DNA of 64,000 nt, taken from positions 310,001 through 374,000 of the forward strand of contig OY829843.1 in the NCBI GenBank assembly GCA_963691885.1, read 5' to 3'. Origin of the DNA: G963691885 sp963691885 (GTDB lineage: Bacteria; Pseudomonadota; Alphaproteobacteria; UBA8366; Aestuariispiraceae). Within the stretch, counting starts at the first letter, position 1; each line of letters starts with the position of its first letter. Positions 52,013 through 61,838 of the stretch are shown piece by piece. The notes beneath the pieces were generated by a model. It had not been told where the DNA came from. It saw only the letters and a list, made by a program, of their open reading frames with translations, and made no database searches. A program made the position numbers and the translations under genes.

Positions 52013-55000
52013 TCAGTTCCTGTTCTGACCGGGCTCGGGGTTTGTTTGGTTCAACTCTGGTGATGTGTCAGCTTTGAACAGACGCCGCAGAAAACTCGGC
52101 GCCAGGGCGGATAGCGGGTTCACCGCCGCCACAGGGTCCTCAAGCGGTCCATCAATCTTGTAATTCGCCGCAAAGATCCCCTGACCCTCGCCGCCCGTAA
52201 CCAGAGGTCCGAGAAGCGGTATCGCGCCAATAATGCGGTTTACCGTATAAGCGGGTACAATTGTCCCCCCGATATCGATCATCTCGTTTTCAACATCGAT
52301 GGTGCCATCTCCGGTGATCCCGATGGAAGCACCGTAGGCGCGCCCTGAACTGGCCGTTAAGACACCATCCTTTAACGAGATCTCGGATTCCAGCTCAATG
52401 AAATCGAGTCCATCTGAACCGAGTGAGGACAGAACCCCGGTCAGTGACATGAATTCGAGGACCTTTGCCAGACCAGGCGCATTGGTCACCCTGAAATCAC
52501 TCAACGTTATGTCACCGACAAAGGGCTGGTCCTTGGAAACCCGCTCCGCATCAAGAACAAATACCCCCCCTTCAACACGATCCGTCCAGTCCAGCGCCGT
52601 GAACGTTGCCCCACCATCTTCGGCATTGATGGTAAGCTTTTCACCCGCCCCATTGGGCACCATCGCGAAAGAGAGCGCGCTGTCATTAATCTGTGCGTCG
52701 AGCATGATTTGCCGGAACCGCTCACCGTCGTTACTCAGCACAGCCGTCACATCATCGAGCAATCGATCCTGTCCGGCATGAACCAACACAATACTGGCTG
52801 ACAGATCGTAGGGCGTCCCCAATTCGGGGTTCGTCTCCTCTTCCTGGTCGCTGGACTGGAAGTCTTCGAGGAGATGCCCAATGGTCAGCTCCTCGCCGAC
52901 AATATCGATTGTTAGGCGATTGTCCTCACCATTCAAAACAGTCGCAGAGAAGCTGTTTCCCGGCATTTCCAAACGATCGAGTTGCCCATCCAGGAAACGA
53001 TCAAATGTGGCGTCAAATCGTGCGGATCCGGAAGCCACCAATCCTTCGGTCTGCAGGTTTACCGTTTCAATCAGGCTTGGCGCATTATCGGTCAGACGGA
53101 TGCGAGACTGGATCGAGCCGGGTTGCCCAGTCGGCTTTTCCCATGCCAACTCGGGAATAGTGAGGCTCAGATCGGTTATTTCACCGTTCAGATCGATCAA
53201 ACGCGTGCCATCAAACCCCAGAACATAGGTCACATTTGTGTCGATGCTTCCAACGGCACGCCCAGCAATATCCAGACCAAATCTTGCAAGTTGATTGTCT
53301 GTCAGGCGCCCGCGGGCGGTGTAGGCAGTTTTGTAATTTGCATCCTCGGGAAAATTCTCCCGCCATGACAGGGCAACAGGTGTTTCCTCAAAGAATGCGT
53401 TGCCCGATACTTCGAGGCCACTGCGATCCAGCTTCAGTCCCATTTCCCCCTGCAGAAGCGGGATATCCAGCGGCGTTTCCGCCACCGCAACATTCGAAAG
53501 ATTGGCATTGGCGGCATAATCAACGTCAGAGAGTTTGAGATCGCGGGTAAGCGGAAACGTGAGGCGTACGGCAACGCCGCCCTGTCCCGTCACCGCCGCA
53601 GGGTTCAGCCCCAGAACAGATACAAGACGCAGGGGTTCGCTCTCCAGCAACTGCAGGGCTTTGGTCAAATCGGACTGTGCGTCGACCGTGATATCAATGG
53701 CTTCATCGGCCCCAATACCAGTGATAAGGACCCGGCCATTACTCAACCGGATATCCCCTTCAACCAGTCCTTTCTCCGCAACAATGTCGAAACCTGTGGC
53801 GGTGTAACCTGCCTTTGCAACAACGCCCAGCGCTGGCGGCATCGGCCGAAAGAAATGTACCTCACCATCAACAAGCCCAATTTCACCGCCCAACCGGATC
53901 ACCTCGACCGCGTCGGTCTGATCGACTGGGACAGCAAACTCAGCACTCAACGTCGCCAGCGGGGAACTGCCGCTTAAAATATTGCCCGTCACCCATTTCC
54001 TGGCGTCAATTCCAACACGTTCCGGCCAATAATCCGCCAATTGCGAAAACGGCATGTCACGCAACTCTCCGTCAACAACGATCTGGTAAATGCCCTCAAC
54101 CGGCGTCACTGTTGCGGTTGCGGATAATTCTGTTGCGTCCAGAAGCCCCAATGTGAGGGCATCGACCTGAATAGACCCAAGGTCCGCGTTGATCGCACCA
54201 CGCAAGGTGCCCTCGCGAAATTCCGATCCACGGATTCCGATCTCCGAAAGATCAATTGTTCCCGCACCTGCGCGAACGTCAAACTGCAAAGCCTGAATTT
54301 CCCCATCTGGCGACGCGCCAAGTGTGACCGGACCATTCAAGAGCGTGTCCAACCTGCTCAAGGGTCCCAGACGCGGGTCAAGGGCCGCGATTTCCCTGGT
54401 CTGGACATCAATCAATTCCATATCAGCAACCAGCGCCGACCCGTCTTCCGCAAACCCGAGGTCCACTGTGACCCGGCCAAAATCGCCCGTCATGGTGAGA
54501 TCGGCATCTACGGGGGAACCGTCCATGGCGATCCGCAATCCAACGGATCCGGAAAGTTCCGCCTTCACGTCTCTCAAAAAAGCCGCCTCAGGCAGGGCCC
54601 GTGCAATCAGCGCGGGGTTGAACCGGTCAAAGCTGAGATTGAAGTTCAGCGCCGTATCTTCCAGCGCGTGCAGCAGCACCGCGGAAATACGTGTCTCCGT
54701 ATCTTCCGCTGTTAAGGTCGCGCTGACATTCCCCCTTAACTCGCTGCCCTGTCGCACAAGAATGATATTGGCATCCGGCAGTTCCCATGTCAGATCAGCC
54801 ACTTCATCAACCATAATGACCCGGGCGTCGAGAATGGAGATTTTAGTCAGATAGGCCAGTCTTGTGCCCGGCTTGGGCGGTCGCATCAGAGACTGCAAGG
54901 CTGGAAGCGCCATCATGGTTGGCGATCCGGTCATCTCATCAGAAGAGTCTGCATCCGGTGAAGGCCGAACCTCACCAGCGCCCATCATCCCCATGGCAAA

Positions 55001-55396
55001 GGATCCATCGGCACTCCGCTGAATCAGAACTTCGGGTGTCTTCAGCTGCAACTCGGTTGGGGCCAGTTCGCCACGGACAAGCGCCTCGATCGACAGGCCA
55101 ACCGATATCTGCGGCAGGGCCGCAAGCGGCTCTCCATCCGCACGTCGCAATGTCACATCGGTAAGAGCGATATCAACCGCCCTGTCCCAACCACCCCAGG
55201 TCAGGATTGTGTCTTCAATCTCAATTGAAAATGGACTGTCGGGGCGGTGCAGGGCCTCCTGAATCGAGGGGGTCAAAAAACTGAGCGAGACTGGCCCGGA
55301 AGACAGACGCCAGATACCGATCCCGGTCAGAATCAATAATCCGGCAATGAACCCTGCCAGAATTTCAAAGACAATTCGAACCGAAGGTCGCGCCAC
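52013..55396 (-). CDS. AsmA-like/DUF3971 envelope protein (YhdP/TamB-like)
   Basis: 1127 residues, start GTG at 55396. One N-terminal membrane helix (VFEILAGFIAGLLILTGIGI) anchors a very long, repetitive beta-rich periplasmic region, ending in the AsmA-like C-terminal domain: DGTIDVENEMIDIGGTIVPAYTVNRIIGAIPLLGPLVTGG. Such proteins form hydrophobic grooves that bridge the periplasm and are thought to move phospholipids to the outer membrane. The order DUF3971 then AsmA_2 is typical of alphaproteobacterial copies. Converges on tyrS with 5 bp between stops; diverges from glnE. Confidence 0.88.
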   Translation of the reverse strand: MARPSVRIVFEILAGFIAGLLILTGIGIWRLSSGPVSLSFLTPSIQEALHRPDSPFSIEIEDTILTWGGWDRAVDIALTDVTLRRADGEPLAALPQISVGLSIEALVRGELAPTELQLKTPEVLIQRSADGSFAMGMMGAGEVRPSPDADSSDEMTGSPTMMALPALQSLMRPPKPGTRLAYLTKISILDARVIMVDEVADLTWELPDANIILVRQGSELRGNVSATLTAEDTETRISAVLLHALEDTALNFNLSFDRFNPALIARALPEAAFLRDVKAELSGSVGLRIAMDGSPVDADLTMTGDFGRVTVDLGFAEDGSALVADMELIDVQTREIAALDPRLGPLSRLDTLLNGPVTLGASPDGEIQALQFDVRAGAGTIDLSEIGIRGSEFREGTLRGAINADLGSIQVDALTLGLLDATELSATATVTPVEGIYQIVVDGELRDMPFSQLADYWPERVGIDARKWVTGNILSGSSPLATLSAEFAVPVDQTDAVEVIRLGGEIGLVDGEVHFFRPMPPALGVVAKAGYTATGFDIVAEKGLVEGDIRLSNGRVLITGIGADEAIDITVDAQSDLTKALQLLESEPLRLVSVLGLNPAAVTGQGGVAVRLTFPLTRDLKLSDVDYAANANLSNVAVAETPLDIPLLQGEMGLKLDRSGLEVSGNAFFEETPVALSWRENFPEDANYKTAYTARGRLTDNQLARFGLDIAGRAVGSIDTNVTYVLGFDGTRLIDLNGEITDLSLTIPELAWEKPTGQPGSIQSRIRLTDNAPSLIETVNLQTEGLVASGSARFDATFDRFLDGQLDRLEMPGNSFSATVLNGEDNRLTIDIVGEELTIGHLLEDFQSSDQEEETNPELGTPYDLSASIVLVHAGQDRLLDDVTAVLSNDGERFRQIMLDAQINDSALSFAMVPNGAGEKLTINAEDGGATFTALDWTDRVEGGVFVLDAERVSKDQPFVGDITLSDFRVTNAPGLAKVLEFMSLTGVLSSLGSDGLDFIELESEISLKDGVLTASSGRAYGASIGITGDGTIDVENEMIDIGGTIVPAYTVNRIIGAIPLLGPLVTGGEGQGIFAANYKIDGPLEDPVAAVNPLSALAPSFLRRLFKADTSPELNQTNPEPGQNRN

Positions 55397-55554
55397 CGCG
55401 TGTCATCCACTTTGAACCAAAGATGCGCCAAACCAAAACAGCTTTGCGCGCGGGCTAGCATGTCTCTCTGAAAGGGATTGGGAAACCCAAAACCCGACTT
55501 GACCCTCATTATTGCCTAGCGCAGTTTGCATGGGGTTAACAGGGTGAATTTTCG

Positions 55555-58539
55555 ATGCAATCCTTTACGTCCAGTCAAATTGATCAAATTCCAGACCCCG
55601 CCCATCCGGATCAAATGGCGACCGGCCTTGAACGCTGGCTGGAAGCCGCGGAACAAGCCGGTCAAAAAGAAGCGGCAGAATTGGCACTGGTCAAGCCGGG
55701 TTTTCGTCGGCTGATGGAATGCGTGTTTGGCGGCAGTCCGTATCTCACACGGATAGCCACACGGGACATCGAATTTACAACATCTCTTGCGTCATCGGAT
55801 CCCGAAACGGCTTTTTCAGAGCTGCTGACCGAGATCACCGCCGGCGCGGAGGTTCCAGATCAAAAGGCACTATCCAAGCGCCTTCGCCTGGTCAAACGAC
55901 GGGCCTCACTGCTGATCGCGATGGCTGACCTCGCTGGCCTCTGGCCATTACATCAGGTGACATCCGCATTATCCGATTTAGCGGAAGCAAGCCTGGAAGC
56001 TTGTGTCCAATTCGTAATCCAGGATCTGATTTCCAGAAAACGACTGGAGATCAGCCTCGATGAAATGCCGGCCGCAGCGGCTGGGTATGTCCTTCTTGGC
56101 ATGGGAAAGTTTGGCGCGACAGAACTCAACTATTCCAGCGATATTGATCTGATCGCGCTCTATGACCCGGAAAAACTGCGCCCCACTGACCCTGATCGCT
56201 TGCGCCAGGATATGGTTCGCGCCACCCAGACGATTGTGACCCTTATGGAAGAGCGTACCGGGGAAGGATTCGTCTTTCGGACCGATTTGCGCCTGCGGCC
56301 CGACCCTTCCGTTACACCGATCGCGGTGACGGTCAGTGCGGCCATGGATTACTATGAATCCGTCGGTCAGAACTGGGAACGCGCCGCCATGATCAAGGCC
56401 CGCCCCGTCGCGGGTGACCGCGCCCTTGGCGGTGAATTCCTGCGCCACATCAAACCCTTCATCTGGCGAAAGCATCTCGATTTCGCGGCCGTGGCCGATA
56501 TCCACTCCATCAAGCGTCAGATCAACGCGCATCGCGGCGGCAGCGAAATCGCGATGGAGGGGCACAACATAAAACTTGGTCGCGGCGGCATTCGGGAAAT
56601 CGAATTCTACGTTCAGACACAACAGCTCATCTGGGGTGGCCGTCTGCGCGCCCTGCGCCCAAGGCGCACCCTGGACGGTCTGATGGCCCTACTGGAACAC
56701 GATCAGATCAGCCATCAGGCACAGATCGATTTGACGGCTTGCTATACATTCCTGCGTACGCTCGAACACCGCCTTCAAATGATCAATGACGAGCAAACTC
56801 AGAAACTGCCCACCTCGCCTGAAGCCCTCGATGCGCTCGGTATTTTCATGGGGTTCCAGTCACCAGAGGACTTTCGTGAAAACCTGTTGAACACCCTGCT
56901 AACGGTTGAAAAACATTATGCCGCCCTTTTTGAGGATGAACCCGATCTCGGCGCTGGCGGCACATTGGTTTTTACCGGTGCCGAAGATGATGTCGAAACC
57001 ATTCGCACCCTGACAGAGATGGGCTTTACCGAGCCTTCTCACATCATCGGACGGGTCAAGATCTGGCATCATGGTCGATACCGCTCAACCCGAAGCGAGC
57101 GATCCCGTCAGATCCTGACCGAATTGATACCAAGCTTGCTGCGCGCATTTTCAGGCACCATCAATCCTGATCAGGCCTTTGCACGTTTCGACGCGTTTCT
57201 GAGCGAACTGCCATCCGGCGTTCAGATCTTTTCTCTCCTGCTTTCCAACCCGAAAATCCTGGGCCTGGTTGCAGAAATCATGGGCAATGCCCCTCGCTTG
57301 GCCGACTGGATGACCCGCCGACCCATCCTGCTGGACGGCGTCATCAGCGATCAACCAGGGTTTGAACAGGCGACGCCCAATGAAATGGTCATCAGCCTGG
57401 GGGAAAACCTGTCACAGGCCGCCGACTTTCAGGATGTGCTGGACGCCGTACGACGCTGGGCCAATGACCGGCGCTTTCAGATTGGCCTGCGCATCCTGCA
57501 AACCGCAATTGACGGTGAACGAGCCGGCCCTGTTCTCAGCCTTGTTGCTGAGACGGCACTATGCGGTCTTGTGCCCGCCGTCGAAAAGGAGTTCAGCCAA
57601 AATCACGGTATCTTTGACGAGCCCGGTTCGACCGATAGCGGGTTTGCCGTGCTTGCCTTTGGTAAACTTGGGGGGCGGGAACAGGCCCCGATGTCAGACC
57701 TCGACCTCGTCTTCATTTATCGAACACCGCCAGATGTTTCTGAATCAGATGGCAACAAGCCGCTAGGACCGATGGTCTATTACTCGCGCTTCTGCCAGCG
57801 CCTGATGACAGCGATCACGGTTCAGACGCCGGAAGGTACTCTGTACGAAGTCGATGCCCGCCTCAGGCCCAACGGTCGGGATGGCCCGCTGGGGACCCAG
57901 TTCGACAGTTTCGCAACCTATTACGACAAGGACGCCTGGACCTGGGAATTCATGGCCCTGACCAGGGCGCGCGTTGTCTATGGCCCGGACGGACTCAGCC
58001 GGGATCTGACGCAACAGATTGAAACGATCCTGCGACGCGAGCGAGACCCGGACAAACTCGTCGTGGATGTAGACGACATGCGCCAGAGGATCATGAAACA
58101 GCATCCGGGTGACGAGCCTTTTGCCATTAAGTACCGACGTGGCGGCTTGCTGGATATAGAGTTCATCGCGCAATACCTGCAGCTTGGCCATGCGGCCGGC
58201 GGTGCTGATATCCTGTCCGCCAATACAGAAACCGCCCTCGATAAGTTGATGTTTGCGGGTTATCTGGATCCTAGCATTGGCGGTGACCTGAAAGCCTCGC
58301 TCACCCTGTGGCGAAACCTGCAAGCGGTCATTCGCCTGACCGCCGCCGACGGGTTTGATGCCGAGGCCGCACCAGATGGTCAGCGTGACCTGCTGGCCCG
58401 CGTAGGAAACCTGCCGGACTTTGGCGCATTACAGGAACAGGTCGATGCTATGGCGAAAATCGCTTATCGCCACTATCAAACCCTGGTTGAAGAACCCGCC
58501 GCGGAATTTCGAGAGGCGAAGTCAGACAAACCGGACTAA
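55555..58539 (+). CDS. glnE: Bifunctional glutamine synthetase adenylyltransferase/deadenylylase
   Basis: 994 residues with two nucleotidyltransferase halves. N-terminal (deadenylylating) domain: MGKFGATELNYSSDIDLIALYD near residue 185; C-terminal (adenylylating) domain: AFGKLGGREQAPMSDLDLVFIY near 700; each keeps the GS-x-Asp-x-Asp signature (SDIDL and SDLDL). It adds or removes AMP on GlnA in response to PII, tuning nitrogen assimilation. The start at 55555 is an ATG; ribosome site weak. Its stop overlaps the convergent 2-hydroxyacid dehydrogenase gene by 4 bp. The presence of gdhA and glnE in one window is probably coincidental. Confidence 0.95.
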   Translation: MQSFTSSQIDQIPDPAHPDQMATGLERWLEAAEQAGQKEAAELALVKPGFRRLMECVFGGSPYLTRIATRDIEFTTSLASSDPETAFSELLTEITAGAEVPDQKALSKRLRLVKRRASLLIAMADLAGLWPLHQVTSALSDLAEASLEACVQFVIQDLISRKRLEISLDEMPAAAAGYVLLGMGKFGATELNYSSDIDLIALYDPEKLRPTDPDRLRQDMVRATQTIVTLMEERTGEGFVFRTDLRLRPDPSVTPIAVTVSAAMDYYESVGQNWERAAMIKARPVAGDRALGGEFLRHIKPFIWRKHLDFAAVADIHSIKRQINAHRGGSEIAMEGHNIKLGRGGIREIEFYVQTQQLIWGGRLRALRPRRTLDGLMALLEHDQISHQAQIDLTACYTFLRTLEHRLQMINDEQTQKLPTSPEALDALGIFMGFQSPEDFRENLLNTLLTVEKHYAALFEDEPDLGAGGTLVFTGAEDDVETIRTLTEMGFTEPSHIIGRVKIWHHGRYRSTRSERSRQILTELIPSLLRAFSGTINPDQAFARFDAFLSELPSGVQIFSLLLSNPKILGLVAEIMGNAPRLADWMTRRPILLDGVISDQPGFEQATPNEMVISLGENLSQAADFQDVLDAVRRWANDRRFQIGLRILQTAIDGERAGPVLSLVAETALCGLVPAVEKEFSQNHGIFDEPGSTDSGFAVLAFGKLGGREQAPMSDLDLVFIYRTPPDVSESDGNKPLGPMVYYSRFCQRLMTAITVQTPEGTLYEVDARLRPNGRDGPLGTQFDSFATYYDKDAWTWEFMALTRARVVYGPDGLSRDLTQQIETILRRERDPDKLVVDVDDMRQRIMKQHPGDEPFAIKYRRGGLLDIEFIAQYLQLGHAAGGADILSANTETALDKLMFAGYLDPSIGGDLKASLTLWRNLQAVIRLTAADGFDAEAAPDGQRDLLARVGNLPDFGALQEQVDAMAKIAYRHYQTLVEEPAAEFREAKSDKPD

Positions 58540-59540
58540 CTCTCGGGATAGACCTGATTGACCAAAGGGGCACCGGTCAGCAACGCATGCGCATTTTCCG
58601 CAACGATCCGGAACCGGCGTTCGATCAGACCATCTGTCCAGCCAGAGCAATGCGGGGTGACCACCACATTGTCCAGTTTCCAGAGAGGGACATCCGCTGG
58701 CTCAACGGCACCGTCCCCCGGATCCGGATAATTATACCAGGTGTCGATGACTGCCCCATTCAACCGGGCCGCTTCATCCGGATTTGTCAGCGCGTCATAA
58801 AGCGCGTGTTGATCAACAACCGGCCCGCGCGCCACATTGATAATCACACAGCTGGGCTTCATTTTTGAGATCAGATCCGCACCGACCAGACCGGTCGTTT
58901 CCTCCGTCAGGGGACAGGCGGCAACAACAAAATCGGCATCCCTTATCAATTCCCCCATCTGACCATAGGGGGCGATAACATCCGGTGCCGGGTCAAACTC
59001 TCTGGGCGATCTGGTGATGCCCACAACCTGCATTCCAAAGGCCTTTGCCCGCTGGCAGATGCCCTGTCCAATGGATCCATAACCGATACAAAGAACCGTC
59101 TTGCCCGCCAGTTCCGGCCGTGTCGGGCCACCGAGGCGCGGCGTATCTGTCCAATCCAGCGATTTGAACCGGGCACTTCTGCCTTCAAGATCGACGATAA
59201 ACCGCAGCATCGCCGCCATGACGTAATCACCGATACCGACATCATGTTCAAAGACGTTACAGACCCGTACGCCCCCTGGCAGTGCGTCAAATTCAATCGA
59301 ATCCAGCCCGGCATTCGGCGCATGCAGCAGTTTGAGTTTTGGTGCGGGCGGAAAGCTCTTCATAAAACTGGGGCTGACGATCATGTCGGCATCCACAAAT
59401 TTTTCAGCCAGCATTTCGGGCGGGTCGCCCCGCATGGCCCTGTCCAGCGTGATTTCGGCCCCGCGCGGCATCGCAGCCAGGGTTTTCTGCATCACCGAAT
59501 GACCTGTCTGAGACACTTCCCCAAGCAACAAAACCTTCAT
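58536..59540 (-). CDS. D-isomer-specific 2-hydroxyacid dehydrogenase family protein
   Basis: 334 residues from the ATG at 59540 (GGAGGG upstream; frame open 15 bp earlier). NAD(P)-binding Rossmann motif GKTVLCIGYGSIGQGICQRAK, and catalytic Arg, Glu and His in CVIINVARGPVVDQHALYDAL and VVTPHCSGWTDG. The family reduces 2-oxoacids to D-2-hydroxyacids or the reverse (glyoxylate, hydroxypyruvate, phosphoglycerate types). The substrate cannot be read from sequence. Single gene, convergent on glnE. Confidence 0.9.
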   Translation of the reverse strand: MKVLLLGEVSQTGHSVMQKTLAAMPRGAEITLDRAMRGDPPEMLAEKFVDADMIVSPSFMKSFPPAPKLKLLHAPNAGLDSIEFDALPGGVRVCNVFEHDVGIGDYVMAAMLRFIVDLEGRSARFKSLDWTDTPRLGGPTRPELAGKTVLCIGYGSIGQGICQRAKAFGMQVVGITRSPREFDPAPDVIAPYGQMGELIRDADFVVAACPLTEETTGLVGADLISKMKPSCVIINVARGPVVDQHALYDALTNPDEAARLNGAVIDTWYNYPDPGDGAVEPADVPLWKLDNVVVTPHCSGWTDGLIERRFRIVAENAHALLTGAPLVNQVYPES

Positions 59541-59745
59541 ACGACCCTCCGACATAAACTGAACGCTGGTTCAGGCTTTATGATCTCCCGGCCCTCGTCA
59601 ATCTCGATCCACTTCAGCCGCTAATATGGCATCCGGAGAACCCGAAACTGCGTATTGAGAAAGTCGCACAGTTGGACATGCAGGGCCGGTTTGGCTATGC
59701 CTGTCCCATCTTAGAAATACATTTTGAAATTTTGAGGAGAACACT

Positions 59746-60210
59746 ATGCCGCTTCAAGAAGGCGATATAGCCCCGAACTTCACCTTGCCAACCGATGGCG
59801 GCGGATCGGTAACTCTGGCCGATCTGAACAGCGGCCCGGTTGTGGTCTATTTCTATCCGAAAGATGACACACCTGGCTGCACCACAGAGGCCAAGGACTT
59901 CACGGCAATGGGTGCAGAGTTCGAAGCAGCGGGCGCAACCGTAATCGGGATCAGCAAAGACACGGTTGCCAAACATGACAAGTTCAAAGCAAAGCATGAA
60001 TTGTCGATCATCCTGGCGTCCGATGCTGAGGGGAGCGTTTGTGAAGATTTCGGTGCCTGGGGTCTGAAAAAGATGTATGGCCGGGAGTATGAGGGGATCA
60101 CAAGATGCACCTTTGTTATTGGTACGGACGGCAAAGTTGCCCGCGCCTGGCCCAAGGTGAAGGTCAAAGGGCATGCTGAAGAAGTACTGGAAACGGTAAA
60201 GGGTCTTTGA
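59746..60210 (+). CDS. bcp: Thioredoxin-dependent peroxiredoxin, BCP/PrxQ type
   Basis: 154 residues. Peroxidatic Cys45 in FYPKDDTPGCTTEAKDF. The resolving Cys that some BCP proteins have five residues later is Lys here; Cys99 (EGSVCEDFG) is at the alternative position in the third helix, so it should be the atypical 2-Cys form. Reduces peroxides with thioredoxin. Its stop codon overlaps the TTG start of the next gene (TTGA), so the two are translationally coupled. Confidence 0.93.
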   Translation: MPLQEGDIAPNFTLPTDGGGSVTLADLNSGPVVVYFYPKDDTPGCTTEAKDFTAMGAEFEAAGATVIGISKDTVAKHDKFKAKHELSIILASDAEGSVCEDFGAWGLKKMYGREYEGITRCTFVIGTDGKVARAWPKVKVKGHAEEVLETVKGL

Positions 60211-61040
60211 CCACACAGCCGCAATCTGTAACGGACGCCGCGCTAGGCGTTCTGACAACGGCGGATGCCCGTCAGAAGGCGGAGGCAGCGCGGCGCGTTG
60301 CCGCCGCCTTTCTGGCAGACGAACTGGGGCCGGCGATTATGCGGCCTGTGCCGGATCGTCCGGCACGCCCTGAAACCCCTCTTTTGGCCAGACCGGGCGA
60401 CGTTCCAAGACGCAAGATCACCGAACATCCAAGGGGGCGCATCGCGTTACTCCACGCGCTCGCCCATATAGAGCTGAACGCGATTGATCTGGCGTTTGAT
60501 ATCCTGGCGCGGTTTGCCATCAGCGATCCGGCACCCCCTTCCGACTTCATCTCTGACTGGATTTCTGTCGGGGACGATGAGGCCCGGCATTTCCTGATGC
60601 TGGCCGACCGGCTGGAAGAAATGGACAGTCACTATGGCGCCCTTTCCGCCCATGACGGGTTATGGGAGGCCAGCCAGGACACATCCCATGACTTGCTTGC
60701 ACGTCTTGCCATCGTGCCCCTGGTGCTGGAGGCCCGGGGGCTCGACGTCACACCGGCGATGATCAACAAACTGAAAGCGGCGAAGGACGAGGCGAGTGCC
60801 GCTTGTCTTCAGATCATCCATGATGACGAGATTGGCCATGTCGCAATCGGCATGCGCTGGTTTCAATGGTTGAGCGCAACCCGAAGGCTGCCGCCAAGAG
60901 AGACCTGGCAACATCTGGTCAGCACCCATTTCAAAGGACAGTTGAAACCACCGTTCAACACGGTCAGCCGGGCTGCAGCGAACCTGCCCGAAACCTACTA
61001 TATGGATATGGAAAACCCCCGATCAGGGACGGGCGGGTGA
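60207..61040 (+). CDS. DUF455 ferritin-like protein
   Basis: 277 residues, start TTG overlapping the bcp stop. The DUF455 family is all-helical, ferritin-like, with metal-ligand acidic and His residues: HALAHIELNAIDLAFDILARF, SVGDDEARHFLMLADRLEEM and IIHDDEIGHVAIGMRWF. These could hold a di-iron centre. Some relatives act in tRNA or thiol chemistry, but the role of this branch is unknown. Coupling to bcp suggests peroxide or iron handling. It converges on the DUF2062 gene, whose stop lies 18 bp inside its end. Confidence 0.88.
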   Translation: MTTQPQSVTDAALGVLTTADARQKAEAARRVAAAFLADELGPAIMRPVPDRPARPETPLLARPGDVPRRKITEHPRGRIALLHALAHIELNAIDLAFDILARFAISDPAPPSDFISDWISVGDDEARHFLMLADRLEEMDSHYGALSAHDGLWEASQDTSHDLLARLAIVPLVLEARGLDVTPAMINKLKAAKDEASAACLQIIHDDEIGHVAIGMRWFQWLSATRRLPPRETWQHLVSTHFKGQLKPPFNTVSRAAANLPETYYMDMENPRSGTGG

Positions 61041-61631
61041 CAGGTTTTCGCGACGGCTCTGACGCAGCAGCCGACGTTTCTCTTCGCGCCGTTCGTGCCG
61101 CCTTTTTACAAAGCGGTGGGCCCAGACATAGCCGAACCATCCAAACCCGATTGCCCAGGGTATACATCCGATGAACAGCGGCAAGCCGAAGGTGTCGAGC
61201 AGGCTGATCGTCCCGTACCATACGCTTTCCCACCAGCTCACTGTGGGGTCCCCGGCCATCAGGGCGTCAAGGCGACTTGTAAAGGCATTGTAGCCCAGCG
61301 GCTCATCCCAGCGAGCCAGCATGAATTGTCCGGTCTTCACAAAGCCGTAATAGACCGGCCCGATCGTGAATACATTGGTGATCCAGACCCAGGCCATGGC
61401 CACGATCACGTTGAAATCGTATTTCGGCGCAAAACTGCGAACGAAAGACCAAAAGGCCAGAACGATCAGGATCTGAGCGCCCACAAGCGGGGTGAAAGCG
61501 AACAGCAGGCCGATACCGACACCGCGTGCAGCATATTCGGGAGGGCGTTTACTGGAGAACATCGGTGCGACCAAGCGGCGACGAAATTTCTGGCCCATGC
61601 GCCTTGAAAACTCTTGATACTTTTGTTGCAT
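61023..61631 (-). CDS. DUF2062 membrane protein
   Basis: 202 residues from the ATG at 61631; the longer frame upstream has no homology. A basic N-terminus is followed by the DUF2062 core, AARGVGIGLLFAFTPLVGAQ and AMAWVWITNVFTIGPVYYGFVKTG, with three or four membrane helices, and a basic, Arg-rich tail (KRRHERREEKRRLLRQSRR). Function unknown; often found near genes of envelope synthesis. Alone here. Confidence 0.85.
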   Translation of the reverse strand: MQQKYQEFSRRMGQKFRRRLVAPMFSSKRPPEYAARGVGIGLLFAFTPLVGAQILIVLAFWSFVRSFAPKYDFNVIVAMAWVWITNVFTIGPVYYGFVKTGQFMLARWDEPLGYNAFTSRLDALMAGDPTVSWWESVWYGTISLLDTFGLPLFIGCIPWAIGFGWFGYVWAHRFVKRRHERREEKRRLLRQSRRENLSPARP

Positions 61632-61838
61632 GGAAGACGAAACCTCAAAACCAACCAGTCCGGAAAACACCCAGCGCCCGACGCGACCATATAGGCTAGG
61701 GCTTGTACAGGAAAATTCAATGCGAAGGCCGCAAAACGGCAATCCAAATCAAATTTACTGATCCCTGTACGCTCGGGTCACAAGGCTTTTTCCGTTTTGT
61801 AGGATGGCGAAGTAGGTTCCATACGGTTAAGAAGCGCC

